Shown here one piece after another: positions 32,042-39,580 of a stretch of 64,000 nucleotides of DNA (position 1 is its first letter; each line of letters begins with the position of its first letter). Origin of the DNA: JADLGL01 sp050184415 (GTDB lineage Bacteria > Pseudomonadota > Alphaproteobacteria > Rhizobiales > Kaistiaceae); the NCBI GenBank assembly GCA_050184415.1, contig JBFXAJ010000018.1:1-64000 (forward strand), written 5' to 3'. The position numbers and the translations under genes were made by a program. The notes under the pieces are model-generated. The model did no database searches and had not been told where the DNA came from. It worked only from the letters and a program-made list of their open reading frames with translations.

Positions 32042-33430
32042 TTGTCCAGTCGGTCCATCGAGCTCCTGATCGCCGTGGACCGGAACGGTCCGGTCTCGCT
32101 GCAGGCGCAGGTCGAACGGCAGCTGCGCGACGCCATTCGCGGCGGGTCGTTGCGCGCCGGGAGCGAGGTGCCGTCGACCCGCGACCTCGCGCGCGAACTC
32201 GGCATCTCGCGGCCCCTGGTGATGGAGGCCTACGCCCAGCTCGCGGCCGAGGGCTATCTCGCCTTGCGCCAGGGCGCCGCGCCCCGGGTCGCCGTCTTCG
32301 AGCACCGGCGCAGCGAGCGCGCATTGCCGCCCGAGAGCGCCGCCGTCTCGTTCCGCTACAATTTCCGGCCTGGCATCCCGGACCTTGCGGCCTTTCCCTC
32401 CGCGCGCTGGGTAAAAGCGGTGGAGGCGTCGCTCCGCGCAATGGCGCCCGACGATTTCGGTTACGGGCAGCGCTTCGGCGTCCGACCCCTCCGCGAGGCG
32501 CTGGCCGAGTACCTGGGACGCGTCCGGGGCGTCAGCGCCGATCCGCGCCAGATCCTGATCACCGGCGGCTTCGAGCAGGCCCGGACGTTTCTCGCCCGGG
32601 CGCTCGCGCGCCGGGGCGTGGTGGAACTCGCGGTCGAGGAGCCGGGCTATGCGGACCGCGAGGTCTGGCTCGCGGCGGGCATGCGGCTGATCCCGATCCC
32701 CGTCGACGAGGACGGTATCGACGTTGCAGCGCTCGCGGGCAGCACCGCACAGGCGGTCCTGCTGACGCCCGCGCATCAATATCCGACCGGCGTCGTCATG
32801 AGCGGCGCCCGCCGCCTCGCACTGGCAAGCTGGCTGCGCGATCGGAAGGCCATCGCCGTCGAAGACGACTACGACGCCGAGTTCCGCTACGACCGCGCCC
32901 CGGTCGGGGCGCTGCAGGGCCTCGCCCCGGACCAGGTCGTCTACGCCGGCACCGCCAGCAAGACGATGGCGCCGGCGCTGCGCCTCGGCTGGATCGTGGC
33001 GCCGCCCGACCTCCTGCCCGTGCTGGAGGACGAAGTGCGGCGGTGCGACTATGGCCGCGGCCGCATCGACCAGTTCGCCCTCGCCCACTTCCTCCGGACC
33101 GGCGACTACGACCGTCATCTCCGACGGATGCGCGTCCTCTACCGCGGTCGCCGCGCGGCCCTTCTCGACGCCCTCGGCGCGGCATTCCCGGCGGTCGAGA
33201 TCGGCGGCGTCTCGGCGGGCCTCCACGCCACGGTCCGCTTTCCGCGCCGGCTTGACGAGGCCGGCATCATCGATGGCGCGAGCCGTCGCGACATCGGCGT
33301 GGCCTTCCTGCGCCAGCACTATCTCGGCAAATCGCCGAACGAGAGCACCCTCCTCCTCAGCTACGCCAACATGGCGGAGTCGGCTCTGCGCACGGCCGTG
33401 CGCGCCCTCGCCCGGATCATCAATGAGTAA
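32042..33430 (+). CDS. MocR-family (GntR-HTH plus aminotransferase domain) regulator
   Basis: The protein has about 462 residues. The N-terminal winged helix of GntR type (SLQAQVERQLRDAIRGGSLRAGSEVPSTRDLARELGISRPLVMEAYAQLAAEGYL) is followed by an aminotransferase class I-like domain. The PLP-binding signature is VYAGTASKTMAPALRLGWIV, whose Lys in SKTMAP is the Schiff-base Lys, with Asp/Tyr in VEDDYDAEFRYD. This is the PdxR/GabR layout, which senses PLP or an amine. The start is uncertain: no ATG fits, and I chose TTG at 32042; TTG 32027 is the alternative. The target may be the divergent DUF1127 gene. Confidence 0.85.
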   Translation: MSSRSIELLIAVDRNGPVSLQAQVERQLRDAIRGGSLRAGSEVPSTRDLARELGISRPLVMEAYAQLAAEGYLALRQGAAPRVAVFEHRRSERALPPESAAVSFRYNFRPGIPDLAAFPSARWVKAVEASLRAMAPDDFGYGQRFGVRPLREALAEYLGRVRGVSADPRQILITGGFEQARTFLARALARRGVVELAVEEPGYADREVWLAAGMRLIPIPVDEDGIDVAALAGSTAQAVLLTPAHQYPTGVVMSGARRLALASWLRDRKAIAVEDDYDAEFRYDRAPVGALQGLAPDQVVYAGTASKTMAPALRLGWIVAPPDLLPVLEDEVRRCDYGRGRIDQFALAHFLRTGDYDRHLRRMRVLYRGRRAALLDALGAAFPAVEIGGVSAGLHATVRFPRRLDEAGIIDGASRRDIGVAFLRQHYLGKSPNESTLLLSYANMAESALRTAVRALARIINE

Positions 33431-33496
33431 GGTTCAATTGATCGCGGGAAGCGACTGCGGCAGTCGCTGTCTGGGTCGTGGTCAATCCCCTTCCCG

Positions 33497-33796
33497 TCAG
33501 CTCTCGCCGCCGACGAGGTCCACCGAGAGATACGTCCCGTCCGGCGCGTAGGCACAGGCGAAGCTGGTCGCCGTGACCGATCGACCCTCCACGACGTGGC
33601 CGGTCGCCGTAGCCTCGGCTGCGGCCATCGCCGTTCCCTCGCCATGGATGCCGAACGTCTCCGCGGCTGCATTGAAGCAATGCCCCGGCATGTCGCCGAT
33701 GGCGATCCGCCCGTTGCCGGCCTCGCCCCCGAGCCCGCAGCCGCCGAGCGCCATGGCGAGCACGACGCTGCCAATCGCCCAAGTCCGTCCGTTCAT
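33497..33796 (-). CDS. Small hypothetical lipoprotein
   Basis: The 99-residue protein has the signal peptide NGRTWAIGSVVLAMALGGC (lipobox LGGC, Cys about residue 20). The mature part GDMPGHCFNAAAETFGIHGEGTAMAAAEATATGHVVEGRSVTATSFACAYAPDGTYLSVDL has two further cysteines and a pattern seen in short periplasmic proteins of Hyphomicrobiales without assigned function. ATG at 33796 is chosen for the signal peptide. It stands alone between converging or divergent neighbours. Confidence 0.65.
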   Translation of the reverse strand: MNGRTWAIGSVVLAMALGGCGLGGEAGNGRIAIGDMPGHCFNAAAETFGIHGEGTAMAAAEATATGHVVEGRSVTATSFACAYAPDGTYLSVDLVGGES

Positions 33797-33928
33797 CGTG
33801 CCTTCCGTGCCGTCCCGCCGCCCCGGCGATCCCTCCTCGCGCGGCAATGAGGTCGTCGTGTGACGCAAGGCCGTGAGCCTGGCAGCGCTGCACGCGGTGC
33901 GCGGCCACGTGGCGGAATTGCCGGGGGC

Positions 33929-34585
33929 CTATGCAGCCTTCGCCATCGCCCCGATCCGCCTGAGATCCGTGACGAACGCATCATACGCCATCGCCCGCGC
34001 CGCCGGGTCCGGCGCCCGGAGCAATGATGACGGATGCACAGTGATGAACCCGGGCCGGCCCTCGAAGTCGAACGGGCCGCGGTTCACGCCGATCGCGAGC
34101 GGCCTCCCGGACAGCGCCAGCGCCGCCGTCGCGCCGAGGGCGACCGTCAGCCTCGGGTGGACGAAGCCGATCTCCTTGTCGAGCCACCAGCGATAGCGGC
34201 GCACTTCGCCGGCGGTCGGCTTCTGGTGGATGCGCCGCTTGCCGCGCCGGACGAATTTGAAGTGCTTCACGGCATTGGTGACGTAGGCGGCGCTGCGGTC
34301 GAGGCCGGCCTCGGCCATCGCCCTGTCGAGGATCTGCCCGGCGGGGCCGACGAACGGATGGCCTTCGCGATCCTCGACATCGCCGGGCTGCTCGCCGACG
34401 AAGGCGATGGCGGCGCCGATCGGCCCCTCGCCGAGCACGGCGCTAGTGCCGCCTTCGACGAAGGGCTCGGAGGCTGAGATGATCCGGTTGAGCTCGTCGA
34501 GCGTGCGCGGCTCGGTGGCGGGCGCTGCCGCCGCCGCCCGCTCCGCCATCCGCTTGCTCCTGGCTTCAGTTTCGCGTTCCATCAT
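33929..34585 (-). CDS. udgX: UdgX-type uracil-DNA-binding glycosylase superfamily protein
   Basis: The 218-residue protein has the family-4-like uracil glycosylase core: GEQPGDVEDREGHPFVGPAGQ (motif A) at about residues 64-84 and TVHPSSLLRAP (motif B). Between them lies the insertion loop KRRIHQKP, whose His120 corresponds to the His that forms a covalent bond to uracil-DNA in mycobacterial UdgX. The protein contains no cysteine, so it cannot hold the iron-sulfur cluster known for the characterised enzyme. ATG 34585 or 34582 is the probable start. An upstream in-frame region is arginine-rich and unlike the family. Confidence 0.85.
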   Translation of the reverse strand: MMERETEARSKRMAERAAAAAPATEPRTLDELNRIISASEPFVEGGTSAVLGEGPIGAAIAFVGEQPGDVEDREGHPFVGPAGQILDRAMAEAGLDRSAAYVTNAVKHFKFVRRGKRRIHQKPTAGEVRRYRWWLDKEIGFVHPRLTVALGATAALALSGRPLAIGVNRGPFDFEGRPGFITVHPSSLLRAPDPAARAMAYDAFVTDLRRIGAMAKAA

Positions 34586-34700
34586 CCCGCTAACGCGCGA
34601 GGAGCCGTTTCGGATGAGCCGCGGACGCGGCCGCGTCGGGCACCGTTTTCGAACGCGCCGCAACCCGACGCCGATCAGGGCGTTGCGACGACCTCAGGGG

Positions 34701-34726
34701 GGAACCGCCAGAGCTGGCCATGCGTT
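34701..34726 (+). promoter_or_regulatory. EcfG-type general stress promoter
   Basis: GGAAC (34701-34705), a 17-bp spacer and CGTT (34723-34726) are an exact EcfG match, 28 bp before the ATG of the small DUF883-like gene. Confidence 0.68.
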
Positions 34727-34754
34727 TCCCCGCAGCTTCACGACGGAGGTGAAC

Positions 34755-35012
34755 ATGGCGAGGGCCAACGGAATGACCGAACGCGCCCGCGAGGCGCTTC
34801 ACGATGCCGAGGAAATGGGCGAGCGGGTGATCAGGCGCGGCGCCGCAAGCGCCCGGCGCGCCTCTCGGGCGGTTCATCACGCCGCCGACGAGGTGCTGGA
34901 GACGGCGGACACGACCCGGCACAATCTCGAAGAGACCATTGCGAGCCGCCCGCTCACGTCCGTCCTGGTCGCCGCCGGCATCGGGTTCCTGGTGGCGAAG
35001 ATCTGGCGCTGA
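34755..35012 (+). CDS. DUF883/YqjD-like small membrane-anchored protein
   Basis: The 85-residue protein has a long amphipathic helix region (ARANGMTERAREALHDAEEMGERVIRRGAASARRASRAVHHAADEVLETADTTRHNLEETIASRP) followed by one C-terminal membrane segment TSVLVAAGIGFLVAKIWR. This is the ElaB/YqjD/DUF883 layout: stress-induced, inner-membrane-anchored, thought to bind ribosomes or act in envelope protection. CGGAGG ends 5 bp before the ATG. The exact EcfG promoter at 34701 fits stress induction. Confidence 0.8.
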   Translation: MARANGMTERAREALHDAEEMGERVIRRGAASARRASRAVHHAADEVLETADTTRHNLEETIASRPLTSVLVAAGIGFLVAKIWR

Positions 35013-35059
35013 GGGACGGGCGGCGACAAAAGGGCCGCGAGGCCAGTGACTGGTCGGCG

Positions 35060-36088
35060 CTACGCCGACTCCCGCCACGTGTCTGTACCGGCCTCGACCG
35101 CATGGCGGTCGATCTCCGCCAGCTCCTCCGCCGAAAAATCGAGCCGCGCCAGCGCGCCCAGCGAATCGTCGAGCTGCTCCACCGTCCGTGCGCCGATCAG
35201 CGCCGAGGTCACGCGCTCGTCGCGGAGCACCCAGGCGATGGCCATCTGCGCCAGCGACTGCCCGCGCCGCTCCGCGATCGCGTTGAGCGCGCGGATCCGG
35301 CCGATATTGGCCTCGCTGAGCATCTCCTTCCGCAAGGACGAGCCGCCCTTGGCGGCCCGGGCGTCGGCCGGGATGCCGTCGAGATAGCGCGAGGTCAGGA
35401 GGCCCTGCGCCAGCGGCGAGAACGCGATGCAGCCGGTGCCGAGCTCGCCGAGCGCATCGAGGAGCGGCCCTTCGATCCAGCGGTTGAACAGCGAATATTT
35501 CGGCTGGTGGATGAAGAGCGGCACCCGCTCGGCCGCAAGGATCTCGGCGCAGCGCCGGGTCAGGTCCGCAGGGTAGCTCGAGATGCCGACATAGAGCGCC
35601 TTGCCCTGCCGGTGGAGATGCGCCAGCGCGCCCATCGTCTCCTCGAGCGGCGTCTTGGGGTCGACGCGGTGGGAGTAGAAGATGTCGACATAGTCGAGCC
35701 CCATGCGCCGGAGCGACTGGTCGAGGCTGGCGATGAGATACTTCCGGCTGCCGCCGATGCCGCCATAAGGCCCCGGCCACATGTCCCACCCCGCCTTGGT
35801 CGAGACGATGAGCTCGTCCCTGAAGGGCCGGAAGTCGGACGCCATCATGCGGCCGAAGGTTTCTTCGGCCGAGCCGTAAGGCGGGCCGTAGTTGTTGGCG
35901 AGGTCGAAATGGGTGACGCCGCGGTCGAACGCCCGCCGCAATATTGCGCGCCCGGTCTCGAACACATCGACCCCGCCGAAATTCTGCCACAGCCCGAGCG
36001 AGACCAGCGGCAGATCGATGCCGCTCCGCCCGGCGCGGCGGTAGGGCATGATGCCGGAGTAGCGGTCGGCGGCGGGGGTGTAGGTCAT
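35060..36088 (-). CDS. Aldo/keto reductase (YghZ-like)
   Basis: The 342-residue TIM-barrel oxidoreductase shows LVSLGLWQNFGG near the start and the catalytic Asp/Tyr in VTHFDLANNYGPPYGSAEE. Lys is in IVSTKAGWDMWPGPYGG and His in LDYVDIFYSHRVD. The length and the GWDMWPGPYG insertion match the YghZ/L-glyceraldehyde-3-phosphate reductase branch, an NADPH-dependent aldehyde detoxification group. Start ATG at 36088. It ends 47 bp from the end of the convergent gene at 35012. Confidence 0.88.
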   Translation of the reverse strand: MTYTPAADRYSGIMPYRRAGRSGIDLPLVSLGLWQNFGGVDVFETGRAILRRAFDRGVTHFDLANNYGPPYGSAEETFGRMMASDFRPFRDELIVSTKAGWDMWPGPYGGIGGSRKYLIASLDQSLRRMGLDYVDIFYSHRVDPKTPLEETMGALAHLHRQGKALYVGISSYPADLTRRCAEILAAERVPLFIHQPKYSLFNRWIEGPLLDALGELGTGCIAFSPLAQGLLTSRYLDGIPADARAAKGGSSLRKEMLSEANIGRIRALNAIAERRGQSLAQMAIAWVLRDERVTSALIGARTVEQLDDSLGALARLDFSAEELAEIDRHAVEAGTDTWRESA

Positions 36089-36103
36089 GGGACGAACGCT
36101 CCG

Positions 36104-36511
36104 CTATCGATTTGTGCGGATGTGATGGGGGCCGATCTCGATCCACAATCGTCGGGATGGCTTCGACTGGGAGAATGCCCACTCGAGTTGGACAAGTGAC
36201 ATGGCCTGTTCGAGCCGACCGCTTGCCGTGGGCTCGGGGCACGCAAGGTGAATGATGCTGAGCCGCTTGAAACGATCGCGCGAGAGCTTGGCGTCGTAAC
36301 GTCTCACGCTCCGCCTTGCGTCCCCATCGATGACGACGAGGACGGCACGCAGTTCGAGCGCAGTCTCGTAGACCTCATCGTCCGTCGTCCCCTCGGGCAG
36401 GACGTCGCGGTGGCGGATCACGTCGTGACCGAGGCGACTGAGCAACCTGTCTACGGAATCCGGCACACCCGCATCGAGGAGCGCTGGAAAACGGGACGCG
36501 GTTCCGCTCAC
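36104..36511 (-). CDS. DUF5615-type PIN-like toxin candidate
   Basis: The 135-residue protein starts ALLDAGVPDSVDRLLSRLGHDVIRHRDVLPEGTTDDEVYETALELRAVLVVIDGDAR, the DUF5615 pattern. It carries the PIN-like acidic residues: LLDAG Asp near the start, a TDDE/Y helix and the D in VVIDGD. Such proteins are the presumed RNase half of toxin-antitoxin pairs with DUF433 proteins, and its start overlaps the upstream DUF433 gene by 4 bp. The tail KPSRRLWIEIGPHHIRTN is less recognisable. GC content seems lower than in the neighbours. Confidence 0.75.
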   Translation of the reverse strand: MSGTASRFPALLDAGVPDSVDRLLSRLGHDVIRHRDVLPEGTTDDEVYETALELRAVLVVIDGDARRSVRRYDAKLSRDRFKRLSIIHLACPEPTASGRLEQAMSLVQLEWAFSQSKPSRRLWIEIGPHHIRTNR

Positions 36512-37140
36512 GCGGCAGTATCAAAGGCCAACGCTGCCTGAATGTCAGCGTCCGTGAGCGACGGATACTCCTTGCGAATCTGGGCGGGAGTGTAGCCCGC
36601 CTCGGCAAAGGCCTTGATGCTGCTCACGGGTATGCGCGTCCCCGCGATCACCGGCTGATTCCCGACCACGTTGCGCTTGCGCTCGACTTGGCCGACCGTG
36701 GTTGGATTTCGTTTGAACAGTGCTTTCACGGCCGCTCGGGTCTCGCCGGTTACCTTCGCCAGCGGGATCTGGAGGAGCCCTTGACCGGAGACCACCTCCT
36801 CCATGGCGTCGGTCTCGGGGTTCACGAAGGCAACACGTTGGTTGACGACATAGAGCGTCGTCTTGCCCCACATGTCCTCACCGAGATGCAGCAGCTTCTC
36901 CCGAACCTCGCGCAGGTGCGGAAGCGGCACTCTGGCATCGTTTCGAAGTGCGTTGAGGACGCGCAGCGCGACCAGATCGCGGAAGCTATAGACACGCGAC
37001 TTGCCGCGCCCGACGTCATGGCGGCCAAGGCTCGGTGGAAAGAAATCAGGGTCCCAGTAGGCGAGCTGACGTCTGCTGATGCCCGTCAGCCTGCTCACGG
37101 TATCGGCACTGAATGCCGAATGGATCACATCGTCGTTCAT
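36508..37140 (-). CDS. MerR-like HTH plus DUF433 antitoxin candidate
   Basis: The protein has 210 residues. Residues about 10-80 form a MerR-like winged helix (SADTVSRLTGISRRQLAYWDPDFFPPS...RVYSFRDLVALRVLNAL). The C-terminal about 60 residues are a DUF433 domain (VGNQPVIAGTRIPVSSIKAFAEAGYTPAQIRKEYPSLTDADIQAAL). DUF433 proteins pair with DUF5615/PIN toxins as antitoxins, and here the MerR part would bind the operon promoter. Both genes overlap in an ATGA junction. Gene order antitoxin then toxin is normal. The long fused form is less common than the short DUF433 antitoxin. Confidence 0.8.
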   Translation of the reverse strand: MNDDVIHSAFSADTVSRLTGISRRQLAYWDPDFFPPSLGRHDVGRGKSRVYSFRDLVALRVLNALRNDARVPLPHLREVREKLLHLGEDMWGKTTLYVVNQRVAFVNPETDAMEEVVSGQGLLQIPLAKVTGETRAAVKALFKRNPTTVGQVERKRNVVGNQPVIAGTRIPVSSIKAFAEAGYTPAQIRKEYPSLTDADIQAALAFDTAA

Positions 37141-37464
37141 CCATGAATGATTACCATAACAGGGAAGGCGCCGACATACCGCGTCCCCCCGCGGCGCATC
37201 TTACGAAGCGGCCGTGTCCGTTCCGCACGCCAACCCCCTTCACACATGCCGCACGTCAGCGGTTTGCCCCCGCTGGGCAACGCTGGTAGTACCCGCGATG
37301 CAAGGCGGTAGCGCGCCTCGGCCGGCCTTGGTGCGGCCGAAGGACGGCACCGCCGGCCGCCCGCCCCGTTCCGTCCCGTTCGCCGTGGCTCCGCGTCGTT
37401 GCGCGGCACTCCGGATTGGCGGAAAATCGGCGGGCGCCCGCCGAACGCTCCGGAGACTGTCGAA

Positions 37465-39282
37465 ATGGCTCGCATGAGAGCAGTTGATGCCGCCGTCCAC
37501 GTTCTCCTCAAGGAAGGCATCTCCGTCGCCTTCGGGGTACCGGGGGCCGCGATCAACCCGCTCTATTCCGCGCTCCGGAAGGCCGGGAACATCCGCCACA
37601 TCCTGGCCCGCCACGTCGAGGGCGCCTCGCACATGGCAGAGGGCTACACACGAGCGGCCGCCGGCAATATCGGGATCTGCATCGGTACGTCCGGCCCGGC
37701 CGGCACCGACATGATCACCGGCCTCTACTCGGCCTCGGCCGACTCCATCCCGATTCTCTGCATCACCGGCCAGGCACCGCGCGCAAAACTCGACAAGGAA
37801 GACTTCCAGGCGATCAACATCGCCGAGATCGCGAAGCCCGTCACGAAGTGGGCGGTGACGGTGATGGAGCCCGCCCTGGTGCCGATGGCGTTCCAGAAGG
37901 CGTTCCACATCATGCGCTCCGGGCGGCCCGGCCCGGTGCTGATCGACCTTCCGGTCGACGTCCAGATGGGCGAGATCGAGTTCGACCCCGACACCTACGA
38001 GCCGCTCGTCGCCTACAAGCCCGCCGCGTCGCGGAAGCAGGTCGAGAAGGCGCTCGCGATGATGAACGAGGCCGAACGCCCGCTCATCGTCGCCGGCGGC
38101 GGCATCATTAATGCCGACGCCTCGGACCTCCTCGTGAAGTTCGCCGAGATCACCGGCGTTCCGGTCGTGCCGACGCTGATGGGCTGGGGCACGATCCCCG
38201 ACGACCATAAGCTGATGGCCGGTATGGTCGGCCTCCAGACCAGCCACCGCTACGGCAACGCGACCTTCCTCCGCTCCGACTTCGTGCTCGGCATCGGCAA
38301 CCGCTGGGCCAACCGGCACACCGGCGGGCTCGAGACCTATCAGAAGGGCCGGAAGTTCGTTCACGTCGACATCGAGCCGACCCAGATCGGCCGCGTGTTC
38401 GCGCCGGACTACGGCATCGTCTCCGACGCCGGCGCCGCGCTACGCCTCTTCATCGAGGTCGCGACCGACTGGAAGGCGAACGGCAAGCTCAAGGACCGCT
38501 CCGCCTGGCAGCAGGAGACCGAGCACCGCAAGGGCGCGATGCTGCGGAAGACGCATTACGACGAGGTGCCGCTCAAGCCGCAGCGCGTCTACCAGGAGAT
38601 GAACGAGCAGTTCGGCCGCGACGTAACCTACGTCACCGCCATCGGTCTGTCGCAGATCGCCGGTGCGCAGTTCCTGCGAGTCTACAAGCCGCGGAACTGG
38701 ATCAATTGCGGCCAGGCCGGCCCGCTCGGCTGGACCCTGCCGGCGGCGCTCGGCGTCCGGGCCGCCGATCCGGACCGCAAGATCGTCGCGCTGTCGGGCG
38801 ACTATGACTTCCAGTTCCTCATCGAGGAGCTCGCGGTCGGCGCGCAGCACAAGCTGCCTTACCTCCATGTGGTCGTGAACAACTCCTATCTCGGCCTCAT
38901 CCGGCAGTCGCAGCGCGGCTTCCAGATGGACTTCGAGGTCAGCCTCGCCTTCGAGAACATCAACGCTTCGGATGAAGGCGATGCGGTGCCGGGCTACGGC
39001 GTGGATCATGTCGCGGTCGCCGAAGGTCTCGGCTGCAAGGCGGTGCGGGTGAAGAGCCCGAACGAGTTCAAGGAAGCCTTCGCCAAGGCCGAGGCGCTGA
39101 TGAAGGAGCACCAGGTGCCGGTGGTCATCGAGTTCATCCTCGAGCGCGTGACCAACATCGCGATGGGCACCGACCTCGACAAGGTCAACGAGTTCGAGGA
39201 GATCCTCTGCCTCGACCCCGACCTCAAGGCCGAGAACGACTGGGTGCCGCTGCCGTCGAAGAAGGAGCCGGCGCCGGCCTGA
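37465..39282 (+). CDS. gcl: Glyoxylate carboligase (tartronate-semialdehyde synthase)
   Basis: The 605-residue thiamine-diphosphate enzyme condenses two glyoxylates to tartronate semialdehyde and CO2. The ThDP fold is clear (GVPGAAINPLYSALRKAG, FAEITGVPVVPTLMGWGTIPDDH; cofactor-binding LSGDYDFQFLIEELAVGAQHKLPYLHVVVNN). Residue 51 is Val in ARHVEGASHMAEGY, where almost all relatives have the catalytic Glu; this Val is the hallmark of Gcl and matches Val51 of the E. coli enzyme. The ATG at 37465 is chosen as it fits the family N-terminus. The glycolate oxidase genes follow on the same strand. Confidence 0.93.
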   Translation: MARMRAVDAAVHVLLKEGISVAFGVPGAAINPLYSALRKAGNIRHILARHVEGASHMAEGYTRAAAGNIGICIGTSGPAGTDMITGLYSASADSIPILCITGQAPRAKLDKEDFQAINIAEIAKPVTKWAVTVMEPALVPMAFQKAFHIMRSGRPGPVLIDLPVDVQMGEIEFDPDTYEPLVAYKPAASRKQVEKALAMMNEAERPLIVAGGGIINADASDLLVKFAEITGVPVVPTLMGWGTIPDDHKLMAGMVGLQTSHRYGNATFLRSDFVLGIGNRWANRHTGGLETYQKGRKFVHVDIEPTQIGRVFAPDYGIVSDAGAALRLFIEVATDWKANGKLKDRSAWQQETEHRKGAMLRKTHYDEVPLKPQRVYQEMNEQFGRDVTYVTAIGLSQIAGAQFLRVYKPRNWINCGQAGPLGWTLPAALGVRAADPDRKIVALSGDYDFQFLIEELAVGAQHKLPYLHVVVNNSYLGLIRQSQRGFQMDFEVSLAFENINASDEGDAVPGYGVDHVAVAEGLGCKAVRVKSPNEFKEAFAKAEALMKEHQVPVVIEFILERVTNIAMGTDLDKVNEFEEILCLDPDLKAENDWVPLPSKKEPAPA

Positions 39283-39342
39283 GGCGCGACGCGGGAGAGC
39301 TTCTGGTGGGCGCTGCGAGGGGCAACACCGAGCGGCAAACTC

Positions 39343-39526
39343 CCTTCTCCCCCCTTGCGGGGGAGACCGGGGAGCTTGGATCGCGCAGCGAGCCTAGCGG
39401 ACCGCGTGGGGGGTCAACGACCCCTCGTGCCGTCTTCTACCTGTCACGCCGCCGCTTACCCCCCACGCGCGTCGCTAAGGCCTTCGGCCTAAGCTTTGCG
39501 GTCTCCCCCGCAAGGGGGGAGAAAGG
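39343..39526. repeat. 184-bp element with near-perfect 27-bp terminal inverted repeats
   Basis: The left end (39343-39369, CCTTCTCCCCCCTTGCGGGG then GAGACCG) and the right end (39499-39526) are inverse complements with a single base insertion. The interior of about 130 bp has no gene. It sits between gcl and glcD, inside what should be one transcription unit. MITE-like or a large hairpin in the mRNA. Confidence 0.75.
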
Positions 39527-39580
39527 GCGGAGCGGGTTCTCCGTTCGACCCTTTGCCACTCGCAATCGAGGGCACGCAGC

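Noticed and set aside
34590..36242. A 550-codon open frame covering the aldo-keto reductase in another frame
   Set aside because: The real protein in this span has complete catalytic motifs. This frame is Arg/Pro/Ala-rich and lacks any domain.
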